In this document: piece after piece, positions 12,431 to 21,783 of the stretch | How the letters are laid out: the number at the start of each line of letters is the position of its first letter | How positions within the stretch are numbered: position 1 is the first letter of the stretch | Assembly: GCA_963745675.1 (NCBI GenBank) | Contig: CAVUYM010000018.1 | Coordinates: forward strand, 310,001 to 374,000 | Origin: JAUIIK01 sp963745675 | GTDB lineage: Bacteria > Chloroflexota > Chloroflexia > Thermomicrobiales > CFX8 | Direction: 5' to 3' | DNA: 64,000 bases | Notes under the pieces: model-generated | Told to the model about the DNA's origin: nothing | Seen by the model: only the letters and a program-made list of their open reading frames with translations | Database searches by the model: none | Program-made: the position numbers and the translations under genes

Positions 12431-13256
12431 TGGCGGCAGTGATCCAGTCGCGGGTCCCTCGATTCGGGCCGGACGGCGGTCGCCACCGCGGTCGCCTATG
12501 TGCGCCGGACGCTCGCCTACACGATCGAGATCGTTCGCTGGCCGCTCTTCCCGATTCTCTTCTACTTCGACACTGATACTGACCTATCAGGCCGCGGGCC
12601 GCGAAACCGTCGATCAGGTCAGTCCAGAAGCGTTCCTGCTTGTCGGCATACTCGGAATGGCACTCTGGAGCGCCGCGATCTGGGCCGGAGGATCTTCCAT
12701 CGAGTCCGAGCGCAGTACCGGGACGATCAATTCGCTCTTTCTGACGCCAGCGAGCCGGGACGCCGTCGTCCTCGGTTACTCAATGGGCGCGCTCATCGTC
12801 TTCGTACTCCCGACGATGGCAATTGCAACTCTGCTCGCATTCGCAACTGGCGTGAAATTCGACGTAGCCAGTCCGATAGCCCCGGTACTGTCGGTGCTGG
12901 CACTGGCGTTTGCGGCAATCGCCATGGCGCATCTGCTGTCGGGGGCGTTTGTCCTCACTCGTCGCGCCAACATGTTTGCCAATTTTCTGCAGACCCCGAT
13001 CTACGTGCTGAGCGGGATGGTCGTTCCGATCAAAGACCTGCCGGAGTCGGTGCAATGGTTTGCCTACGTCTTTCCGGTGAGCGCCGGCATGGAAGCTTTG
13101 CGCGGGACGCTGCTGACCGGCAGCACGCTGAGCGACGTCGCCGAACCACTTGGTCGGCTGTTTATCGTGTCGGTCGCACTCTTTGCTGTGGGCCACTGGA
13201 CACTTGGAAGGGTTGAGCATGCCGCTCGCAATGCTGGGACGCTCGATTTCGAATGA
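12430..13256 (+). CDS. ABC-2 type transporter permease 1, frame-broken near the N-terminus
   Basis: The first membrane subunit of the exporter starts at the ATG that overlaps the ATPase stop (TGATG). The frame changes near 12460 and again near 12570, giving AYVRRTLAYTIEIVRWPLF and then the long uninterrupted frame with SIESERSTGTINSLFLTPAS, the permease-family loop. About six hydrophobic segments follow, including FLQTPIYVLSGMVVPIKDLP, typical of the ABC-2 permease core. Length (about 275 residues) fits the family. Its 3' end overlaps the second permease start by 38 bases. Confidence 0.8.
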
Positions 13257-14031
13257 GCTTCGGGCGGTTTACTACGCCTGGCTCATGATGTTTCGAGAAC
13301 GAATGTACCTCTACGGTATCAGTTACGCCTTCAATTGGTTGCTGCGGCCGATATTTGAGGTGGCTCTCGTTGCTCTGATCTACGTTCACGGCGATCGGGA
13401 GCGTGTCCCGTACATCGTTGTTGCTCTAGCTGCGAACACCATCCTGTTCAGCGCCATCTTCTACGTTGGCGAAATCCTCGATAACGAACGTGTGAAGGGA
13501 ACTCTTCCCGGGCTATTCCTCGCGCCATGCCATCGCGTTTCCTGGATGACCGGCTACGCCTTTGCTGGTATGGGAGAGACGCTCGGGCGCGTCCTGATGA
13601 TCCTCATAGCTGGATTCGTCTTGTTCGATATTCAGCTCGATCCGAATTTCCCTTCCTTGTTCGTCGTCATACCGATTTTCCTTCTGGCGTTGAGCGGCAT
13701 CGCGCTGATCCTGAGCGGTATCGGGCTGCTGATCAAGCGCGCCAACTCGCTCTCAAATCTCGTGTCGCCCTTCGTCATGCTCCTCGGTGGCGTTTACTTC
13801 CCGGTTGCTTCGCTTCCCAGGCCGCTGGAGTACGTCGCGAGGGCGCTGCCGATTGCCTATGCGATGGAAACGATCAGCGCGATCGCGGTCGATCACGCTT
13901 CGCTGGCTGATGTGCGCTCGTCGTTAATCCCGCTGCTCGGCTTTGCCGTCGTTTCACCGATCATCGGGCTTGTCGCCTTCAACAAGCTCGACATGCTCGT
14001 TCGCCGCCGCGGTGAGGTTGACATCTACTAA
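13219..14031 (+). CDS. ABC-2 type transporter permease 2
   Basis: This intact 270-residue membrane protein is the second permease of the exporter. It has six predicted helices, a cytoplasmic loop NERVKGTLPGLFLAPCHR matching the ABC-2 permease pattern, and SPFVMLLGGVYFPVASLP near residue 180. The start at 13219 (MPLAMLGRSISNEL) has GGAAGGG upstream but overlaps the preceding gene. A later ATG at 13231 is possible. The two permeases are distant paralogues, suggesting a heterodimeric channel with the ATPase. Confidence 0.85.
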   Translation: MPLAMLGRSISNELRAVYYAWLMMFRERMYLYGISYAFNWLLRPIFEVALVALIYVHGDRERVPYIVVALAANTILFSAIFYVGEILDNERVKGTLPGLFLAPCHRVSWMTGYAFAGMGETLGRVLMILIAGFVLFDIQLDPNFPSLFVVIPIFLLALSGIALILSGIGLLIKRANSLSNLVSPFVMLLGGVYFPVASLPRPLEYVARALPIAYAMETISAIAVDHASLADVRSSLIPLLGFAVVSPIIGLVAFNKLDMLVRRRGEVDIY

Positions 14032-15298
14032 TGCAGGCCTCGACGACGGCGAGCGAACCGCTAGCCGCAGCGGCAAGAGCTGAATCGCCTGCCACTCTTC
14101 GCGATGCTCAGTGCGAATGCAATCTCAGGCGCCGGGAACGTGATGACGGCGCCTCGCGATACCCTGGTTCGTTCTTGAAACGACCGGTAGCGCGGCACGA
14201 ACCGGCATCGTCGGGGCGACTGAAGCTGCGCCACTCGTCATCGCTGGCGTCTTTGGTGGCGCGCTCGTCGACCGAATCGGATTTCGACGGATGAGCGTCC
14301 TCTCGGATTTGGCGAGTGGCCTAACCGTTGCGACAATTCCGTTGCTGCATTTCACTATCGGTCTCGAATTCTGGCAGTTGCTGATGCTCGTCTTTGCTGG
14401 AGCGCTTCTGGATGCCCCCGGTCAAACTGCGCGACGAAGCTTCGTCCCGGAACTTGCCCAGGCGGCCGGATCGCCGCTGGCAACAGCGAATGGCTATTTC
14501 GGGGCGATCAATCGTTCAACGGTACTGATCGGTCCGTTGATCGCTGGCGTGTTCATCGCAGGGTTTGGCGCGGCTCCTTTGCTCTGGATCGATGCCGGAA
14601 CCTTCGCCATTTCGGCGGCCTTAATGCTCCTGTTCGTGCCTTCTGGGCTGGAACCAGCGACGGAACCGCGAAACGCCGGAGGATCGTACCGGTCTGATCT
14701 GATCGACGGTTTCAAGTGGATCATACGGAACAGACTGATCCGAACGCTTGTGATCATGTTCATGATCACCAACCTGATCGAAGCGCCAATCGTGATCGTG
14801 TTGACGGTCTACGCGCGCGAAGTCTTGGATAGTTCCATCGCGTTCGGGATTCAGCTTGGAGTCTTTAGCGTCGCCGCGATAGCCGGTTCGATGATTTCCG
14901 GGGCAATTTCGGCGCGTATTCCGGGACGCCTGATGTTTCCACTAGCTTTCGGCGGAATCAGTGCCCTCTATGTGGCAATGATTCTTCAGCCGCCTTTCAT
15001 GCTATTGCTCGTCGGGTCGTTCATTGCCGGGCTTGCGGCGGGACCCATCAACCCCTTTCTCGACACCGTCTTTCAACAGCGTGTGCCACAGCGCATGCGC
15101 GGTCGGGTATTCGGGCTCCGGTCAGCGATAATGATGGCGGCAACGCCGCTAGGGATTCTCACCGGTGGCGCACTGATCGAAGCGACGGGGCTGCGCACGA
15201 CCCTGACTATCCAGCTGGTTGCGCTATTGATCGTCGTGTTGTGGATGGTTTTATCTCCTGCTTTACGAGAAGTCGACCAGGAGAAGACGCCGGAATAG
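14031..15298 (+). CDS. MFS transporter (DHA3/TMEM-type efflux), frame-broken near the start
   Basis: The ATG at 14031 overlaps the permease stop (TAATG), making this the fourth gene of the exporter operon. After the first 25 codons the frame changes twice (about 14095 and 14150), with LFAMLSANAISGAGNVMTA and GIVGATEAAPLVIAGVFGGA lying in other frames. From 14291 the frame is open to the end, with about ten helices and the loop PELAQAAGSPLATANGYF typical of DHA3-like macrolide or drug efflux carriers. Total length of about 420 residues is normal. The substrate is unknown. Confidence 0.82.
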
Positions 15299-15399
15299 AG
15301 CCGTTCGATCGATCAGCGTTGAACGATATCTCCAGTATTCTGCAATCTGAGATACGATGACTGGAACGGTATCGTCGTGACGTCGCCGGAGGAGGACGG

Positions 15400-17117
15400 G
15401 TGCACGCTGGCGATCTCCTGGTTGAGATGCTGATCAACTATCGGGTCGAATACGTCTTTGGGCTTCCAGGCGGGCAGACGGCGGCACTCTATGACGCCAT
15501 CTATCGTCGTCCGCGTCAAATCACTCACATCCTGATGCGGGACGAACGCAGCGCCGCCTACGCCGCGGACGCTTATGCCCGGGTAACGGGCCGGATTGGT
15601 GTGTGCGACGCGACGGTTGGACCGGGTGCGACAAAGCTGCCCTCTGGTCTGGCCGAGGCTAAACACTCATCTATTCCAATCCTGGCAATCATGAGTGACA
15701 TCAATCAGGCAACGCTGCACCTCTCAGATTTCGGCGCGGCGTCGCAGGCTCTCGACCAGATGCGGATGATCGAACCACTCGTCAAGTGGCAAGGCCGTGT
15801 ACCGCGTGTCGAGAACCTCCCTGACATGCTCCGAAATGCGATGCGACAAGCCACGAGCGGCCGGCCCGGACCGGTCGCGCTGGACATTCCGGACGATGTC
15901 TTCCGGGCCGAGATTGATGAGCTGAAGGCTCGATTCGACTGCGAACATCCGTGATGGCAGTTTCCCGTCTCGCCGAACCGGACCTGACTCTGACTCCGTC
16001 GCTCTCGCGTCCTTCCAGCTCATCGAAGCCGAACGACCAGTGATCATTGCCGGTGGAGGGATTCACAATGCTGGCGCGACCGATGAGCTCATCCGGTTGG
16101 CCGAGCGGCTCGATATCCCGGTTGCGACGACCTGGAGCGGCAAAGGCGCGCTGCCCGAAGACCACCCGCTATCCGTTGGGCTGCTCGGCGCGATGGGGGC
16201 GACGAGCGCCACCGACGTCGTCGCAGCCGCCGATCTGGTCTTCCTCATCGGATACAAGTCTGGGCAGAACTCGACCTTTTCCTGGACATTGCCAAGAGCA
16301 GATCAGTCGGTCATCCATCTTGACATTGATCCTGCTGAGATTGGCAAAGTCTTCACCACCGGTGTCGGTCTTGTCGGAGATGCCCGGACCGGTCTGCAAA
16401 TGCTGCTTGGCCAGGTGTTCACGGTGGAACGCCCAGAATGGCTCACTGAGGTAGCAGCGGCCAAGGCGGCCTGGCAGGCTCAGCTCAAACAGGAACGTTC
16501 GAGTGACCAGATTCCGGTGACGCCACAACGCGTGATGGGCGAGTTGCAACGCCTGTGGAGCGCTGACGATTTGCTCGTCTGCGACGCCAGCTTTGCCAGT
16601 GGTTGGGGCGGGGCGTTCCTGCAGTTGCCCGTAGCCGGACGTAAGGCGCTCTTCCCGCGTGGTATCGCAGGGCTTGGGCTGGGGATTGCCGGCGGCGATC
16701 GGAGCGCGTTTTGGCCACATCGAAGGCACAGTTGTCTGTCTTGCCGGGGATGGTGGCTTCGCCTATAGCATCGCGGAGCTCTCGACGCTCGTGAAATATG
16801 GCCTCAAGGTCGTCTGCATCGTCCTGAATAACAACGCGCTGAGCTGGATCAAATGGAATCAACGCATGAGCTGGGGTGAACGCTACCAGTCGTCCGAGTT
16901 CCCGGATATCGACTTCGCAGCCGTCGCCCAGGGTTTTGGATGCAAGGGCATCAGCGTGACGCGACCGGACCAGTTGGCGCAGGCGCTCGAATCGGCCTTC
17001 GCAGGTCACGATCCCGTTGTCATCGACATAAAGACCGAGGAATGGGAAACGCCGTTGCTCGCCTATCGCGCTGCGGTCGAACGTCCTGTTGAAGTGACTT
17101 CCCGTAGCGCCTACTAG
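15400..17117 (+). CDS. Thiamine diphosphate-dependent enzyme, acetolactate synthase-like, frame-broken
   Basis: All three domains of the ThDP family are visible. The pyrimidine-binding domain (VFGLPGGQTAALYDA, with the catalytic Glu in MRDERSAAY) starts at GTG 15400 behind GGAGGAGG. The central domain starts VIIAGGGIHNAGATDEL. The ThDP-binding domain carries GDGG and LNNNALSW. Frame changes near 15950-16030 and 16660-16735 split it into three. Members include acetolactate synthase, oxalyl-CoA and sulfopyruvate decarboxylases, so the reaction is not fixed. It converges on a threonine dehydratase-like gene with a 4-base CTAG stop overlap, which hints at 2-oxo acid or isoleucine-type chemistry. 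Confidence 0.82.
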
Positions 17118-18071
17118 GCCGAGCCGCCATCATGTCTCAGGATTGCCGCAAGATCAGAAGGGTCGATGCTGCCGCCGCTGATGATGCAGACGGTCTTGCC
17201 GCGTTCGTTCTCCGGCATCTTCAATGCCGCCGCGACTGAGAGCGCGCCCGCTCCCTCCGCGATGACTTTGTTCTTGGTTGCGAGGAGATAAATCGCGGCA
17301 CGCGTTTCGTCGTCGGAGACGGTCAGGCAGCCATCGGCGACTTCGAGGAGCCAGGGAAACATCGAGTCCATGACAAAGGGCGCTCCTGCGCCGTCGACAA
17401 AGGAGCTTCCCGACATCGTCGTGGGCTTGCCGGCCGCGAAAGAGACGGCGAATCCCGACGCACCCTCGGGCTGGACTCCGAGCACACGCACATTTGGCCG
17501 GGAGGCTTTCAGGGCTATAGCGATGCCGATGAGGAGGCCGCCGCTTCCGACTGGCACGAGTACCGTGTCGACATCGTGCAGGTCTTCAGCTATTTCCAGG
17601 CCAATCGTGCCGTGGCCGGCAACGACGTCCGCGTCATCGAAGGGATGGACAAAGCCGGGGCGCGAGTTGAAACGGCCATCGTTCATCGCCGCGAACATCT
17701 CATCACGCGGGATGAATTCGACGCTTGCGCCGTAGGATTCAGTAGCCTCGATCTTGGATCGTGGTGCGCTCTCGGGCATGATTGCGGCGGCAGGGACACC
17801 CAAATGTCGTGCAGACCATGCGACGCCCTGCGACATGTTGCCGGCGCTAAGTGTCGAGATCTCGGCCAAGTCAGCCGACTCGGTGCGCTTGCTAATCGCG
17901 TTGTAGGCGCCCCGAATCTTGAACGATCCTACTGGTTGGAGTATCTCCGGCTTGATCCAGACGTCACCGGCGCGGTCGTCACCACGCAGAGGGAGGAGCG
18001 GTGTGCGGACGGCGACGCCCTTCAGCCGGTTCGCTGCTTCCTCAATATCTATGTATCGTTACCTGTTCCAT
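17114..18071 (-). CDS. Threonine dehydratase-like PLP enzyme (fold type II), frame broken at the start
   Basis: The protein contains GSFKIRGAYNAI with the Schiff-base Lys, TLSAGNMSQGVAWSAR binding the substrate carboxylate, and the PLP-phosphate loop PVGSGGLLIG. These are hallmarks of threonine/serine ammonia-lyases, which convert threonine to 2-oxobutyrate. The ATG at 18071 (MEQVTIH) follows GGAGG, but the frame must change near 18045 to enter DIEEAANRLKGVAVRTP, so one indel is present. At about 318 residues it is the short, catabolic type without an ACT regulatory domain. It lies 28 bases after the threonine synthase-like gene, probably in one operon. Confidence 0.83.
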
Positions 18072-18099
18072 ACGACCTCCAGTGTCGCGACGAGAGAAC

Positions 18100-19243
18100 C
18101 TATTCGTCGTCTAATCGTCCGCCGGTGATGACCAGCACAGCGGTTTGTCCTTCGAGCGATGTAGTCTCCGCAAGTTGTGCAAGCGCAGCGAGCGTCGCTG
18201 CCGATGTGAACTCGGCAACCAGCCCCGCCTCGGTCGCGAGGAGGCGCTGGGCCTCCAAGATCTGCGCGTCCGAGACGGCCAGCATGTCGCCGTCGCTTGC
18301 CCTGACCTCGTTGAGAAGGCGCAGAGCATTACGGGGTTTCAGGACGGCAATTGAATGAGCAGCGCTGGTGGCACCGTTCTGGTTGGCCGGTTCGCCCCTA
18401 AAGCGTCGAACCATTGGCTGAAACGCTTCGGACTGGACGCCAACGAGCCGAGGGAGTTCGTCCGTCATTCCGACCTCTCGCATCTCGCGAAAGCCTTTGC
18501 CGATCGCTCCGAGCGTGCAGCCGTCACCGCTGGCCGAGATCACCCAATCCGGAGCCTGGCTATTGAGTTCGTCGATGATTTCGAAGGCGCAGGTCTTTTT
18601 GCCTTCAACGAGGAATGGATTCAACGCGCAATTGCGGCTGTACCAGCCGTTCTGTCCACCGACATCCTCGGATTCGCTGAAGGCCTGATCGTAGTTTCCG
18701 CTTGAGATATGAATGTGTGCGCCATAGCGCCGGAGCCAGTTGAGCCTGGTCTGAGAAGCGATGTTCGGTACGAAGGCGTGACAGGTCAATCCGGCATGGG
18801 CGGAGAATCCCGCCAGCGAGATGGCGGCATTTCCGGCTGAAGCGCAGTAGACATCGGTGTGCCCCTGAGCGAGAGCCATCGTCATCGCGATAGCCGTCGC
18901 GCGGTCTTTCAGGCAGCGTGTTGGGTTGCGCGTTTCATCCTTTAGATAGAGACGTCGCAATCCGTAGCGCTTCGCCAGCCGCGGCGCTGAGACGAGCGGT
19001 GTTCCGCCTGCCGGGAGGACATCTCCCGGTTTCTCGACTGGCAGCAACGGCAACCAACGAAAGACATCCCGGCGATGTCTGAATGCAGCGATCGCTGGCC
19101 AGCAGATCTTGGCGAGCCTGCTCGTAATCGTAGGTAACGTCAAGGACAGGAGGATCGAGGTTGCCGTCCTCGTGCGCATAGGCCGAAGGATCGAATGGCA
19201 GCGATTCTCCAGTCGTAAGTCGCGTCAATCCTGTTGCGTTCAT
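18100..19243 (-). CDS. Threonine synthase-like PLP enzyme, frame-broken
   Basis: This is a fold type II PLP enzyme resembling threonine synthase: PAGGTPLVSAPRLAKRYG, the Lys-bearing ETRNPTRCLKDRA, and CASAGNAAISLAGFSAHAG. The start MNATGLTRLTT at 19243 has GAGGAG upstream. The frame changes near 19080, between LLASDRCI and HRRDVFRWLPLLPVEK. Threonine synthase converts O-phosphohomoserine to threonine, but relatives make other amino acids and the usual NPTGSFKDR box is altered, so the reaction is uncertain. It is followed by the dehydratase-like gene, suggesting linked threonine metabolism. Confidence 0.78.
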
Positions 19244-19334
19244 CGGTCTCCTCAGAAGCACCGCTGCCTATTGAACCCACCAGTCCGGTCCATCATACTT
19301 GCCTCACAGTGTACGCAAGGATTCAGGGGGAACG

Positions 19335-20504
19335 ATGTACGAGTTCGACCGCAAAGCGATCATCGAGGCAGCGGCGGAGATGATTCGCATTCCCTCGATC
19401 AATCCAGATCTGGTGGAGGATGGAGAGGGCGAGACGGAGATCGCGCACGCGATTGCAACGCGCTTGCAGAGGACACCGGGGATCGATGTCGAATTGCAGC
19501 AAGCAGTCGACGGACGGATGAACGTGATAGCCGCCGCCGGACGAGGTTCCGGTCGAACGCTCATGCTCAATGGTCACATCGACACCGTGGGCGTTGATGG
19601 CATGGTTGATCCATACAATCCGAAGGTCGACGGCAACAAGCTCTATGGCCGTGGTTCGTACGACATGAAAGCAGCGATGGCGTGTGCCTCGCTGCTGCTA
19701 GAAGCAATTGCCAATGATGACAGCTTTCCTGGACGCGTCGTCGTCACCTATGTCGTCGATGAAGAGTATGCCAGCGCTGGCACCGAGGCGGTCGTACGGG
19801 AGATCGATCGCTGGAAGCCGGATGCGGCAATCGTGCTCGAAAACAGCGATCTCGATATTTGCGTCGCGCATAAGGGCTTTGTCTGGGCCGAGGTCGTCAC
19901 CCAGGGAGTTGCAGCCCACGGCAGCCGCTACTGGCTCGGCGTCGACGCAATCGGAATGATGGGCTATGTCCAGGTCGAACTGGACAAGCTGGCAAAGCAA
20001 CTGGTCGAGCGCCCGCCGCACAAGTATCTCGGACCACCCTCATTGCACATGGGCTTGATTCGGGGTGGTCAGGAGATTTCCTCCTACGCGGCGGCATGTT
20101 ACTTGCAGGTTGAGCGCCGCACCGTTCCCGGAGACACGATCGAGACGATCGGCGCTGAGTATGACGCTATAATCCGGCAACTCCAGCAACTGGACCCTGA
20201 CTTCTCAGCAATGGTCACGACCGGGATCGTTCGCAATCCGTTTGAAGTCGATGAGGACGAAGAGATCGTCCAGGTCTTGCGAAGTGCGATCATCGAGGTG
20301 CGAGGCGAAGAGCCAAAATACATTGGCAAGGCGGGTTGGGCCGATTCCGCTCTGCTATCGGAAGCCGGAATCCCGACGACCTATTTTGGTCCAGCTGGGT
20401 TTGGCGCACATGGCGCTGAGGAGTGGGTTGATATCGATTCCCTTGAGAAGTTCGCTGCGATACTTTCGCAGACGGCCTACGCCTATTGCGGTGGAAGTTC
20501 CTGA
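19335..20504 (+). CDS. M20 family metallo-hydrolase (ArgE/DapE/CPG2-like)
   Basis: This intact 389-residue co-catalytic zinc enzyme has the metal ligand motif NGHIDTVG (His with the Asp two residues on), GRGSYDMKAAMA, the catalytic VVDEEYAS, and a terminal metal site (GAHGAEEWV). A dimerisation domain lies at about 180-290. Family members deacylate N-acyl amino acids or cleave dipeptides, and the substrate cannot be fixed here. The start at 19335 (MYEFDRKAI) is preceded by GGGGG at four bases. It is divergent from the threonine synthase-like gene and is followed by a strong hairpin. Confidence 0.9.
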   Translation: MYEFDRKAIIEAAAEMIRIPSINPDLVEDGEGETEIAHAIATRLQRTPGIDVELQQAVDGRMNVIAAAGRGSGRTLMLNGHIDTVGVDGMVDPYNPKVDGNKLYGRGSYDMKAAMACASLLLEAIANDDSFPGRVVVTYVVDEEYASAGTEAVVREIDRWKPDAAIVLENSDLDICVAHKGFVWAEVVTQGVAAHGSRYWLGVDAIGMMGYVQVELDKLAKQLVERPPHKYLGPPSLHMGLIRGGQEISSYAAACYLQVERRTVPGDTIETIGAEYDAIIRQLQQLDPDFSAMVTTGIVRNPFEVDEDEEIVQVLRSAIIEVRGEEPKYIGKAGWADSALLSEAGIPTTYFGPAGFGAHGAEEWVDIDSLEKFAAILSQTAYAYCGGSS

Positions 20505-20528
20505 CACTATCCTGATCGCCTGAGAGAC

Positions 20529-20558
20529 AGCCACCCGCCTCGATCGAGGCGGGTGGCT
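20529..20558. terminator. Hairpin between convergent genes
   Basis: A perfect 30-base inverted repeat (AGCCACCCGCCTCGA and its complement, no unpaired loop apart from the turn) lies 25 bases after the M20 stop and 36 bases after the end of the opposite gene. It has no long T run. As a shared bidirectional terminator it fits the convergent arrangement. Confidence 0.65.
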
Positions 20559-20593
20559 GGTTCATGAAGAGCCAAGCGCGATAGTTCGTAGCC

Positions 20594-21517
20594 CTAGTTG
20601 TAGTGCGCTGTTCCGATGAATCTGACCCGCACACCAAACCCATATTCGCAGCTTGCGATCTCCTGGGCAGCGCCTATGACGCGCCCGTTCCCATACAATT
20701 CTTCATAAGCTCCGGTTCCGCCGGTAATCACATAGTTGCCGAATCCAAATGACGAGAATCCCACATCTTGTGCGCCGCCGACGAATCCAATGACCAGGCT
20801 TCCATACTCGTCGGTGAGTTCAACGGCACCGAAGAGATTGTATTTGTGCGTACCTGGGAGACCGGCCCCCAAGAAGACAGCCTCCGCATGCCCGAAGCCA
20901 TTGACCGCTCCAGTACCAATGTAGTTGCCGACGACGGCATCCGCTGTGAAGCACAACGTAACGCTTGTATCGAACGCCTGGGTTGGCAATGCCATTGTTG
21001 AAAGTGTTCCGGCGATGGTGACCGATGTGTCGGTGCTGTCGACAAATTCGCCGAAGAAGCTCATCCCGGCGTTGCCACCGCGACCGTGTAACGCGACACT
21101 GGTGAACGCGTATTCGTCGTCTGGTACGTCAGAAAGGCTCTGCGTAAAGCGGCCGGTCCACTGGCCCTCTTCATTTTCGATGGCTATCGTTCCCCATACC
21201 TCGGTGTAACCGGGACAGGAATCTTCATTGCACTCACCGGGCACAAAGTAATCGATATTGATGACGACGGTCGCGCTGCCGGTCAGGTCGCCAGCGATAT
21301 CATCGACTTCGGTGAGGCCCCGAACATGATAAATTCCGGCATCGTCAACCCATTCTTTGCCGGGATCGACCACTTCGATCTGGGTTGAGGTGAAGCTCAC
21401 CTCCGTTCGCGTTGCCTCGTTGTTCGCGGCAAACGCGGATAAGGGAGCGACCATGACAGCGAAGGCGACTACGAACATGAGCCGAATGGCGGATCTACCA
21501 AAAGCTTTTCGAATCAT
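20594..21517 (-). CDS. Secreted beta-rich protein, possibly allene oxide cyclase/dirigent-like barrel
   Basis: The start MIRKAFGRSAIRL at 21517 has GAGAGGG upstream and opens a clear signal peptide ending AAPLSAFA-like (APLSAFAANNE). The mature part of about 280 residues is rich in beta-forming and Gly residues and acidic. Near its end, YVITGGTGAYEELYGNGRV matches the pattern ITGGTGAYxxxxGxG seen in allene oxide cyclase-like and DUF3224 barrels. It probably acts outside the membrane. I do not recognise a specific function. A spacer of 266 bases without other features separates it from copA upstream. Confidence 0.6.
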   Translation of the reverse strand: MIRKAFGRSAIRLMFVVAFAVMVAPLSAFAANNEATRTEVSFTSTQIEVVDPGKEWVDDAGIYHVRGLTEVDDIAGDLTGSATVVINIDYFVPGECNEDSCPGYTEVWGTIAIENEEGQWTGRFTQSLSDVPDDEYAFTSVALHGRGGNAGMSFFGEFVDSTDTSVTIAGTLSTMALPTQAFDTSVTLCFTADAVVGNYIGTGAVNGFGHAEAVFLGAGLPGTHKYNLFGAVELTDEYGSLVIGFVGGAQDVGFSSFGFGNYVITGGTGAYEELYGNGRVIGAAQEIASCEYGFGVRVRFIGTAHYN

Positions 21518-21783
21518 CTCAGCCCTCTCTCGTTCTCCAACGGATTGCAACACCGGCTAATCGGTAAGACCGGACCCCATATCGACGATTCCCGCATGTA
21601 TCTCCCTTCGCTGGATGCCGGGGACCAAACGTCAGGGTAGTCGCTTGCCCCCGGAGACGAATGTGGTTGAGATGAGAACCATAGACGAATGACATGGTTG
21701 TGGCAATAGCCGGAACTGAACCGGCATTTCTCATTGCCCGCGTGCAATAGGATGTAGTACCAGGCGGCTCTGACTTGCGAGGA

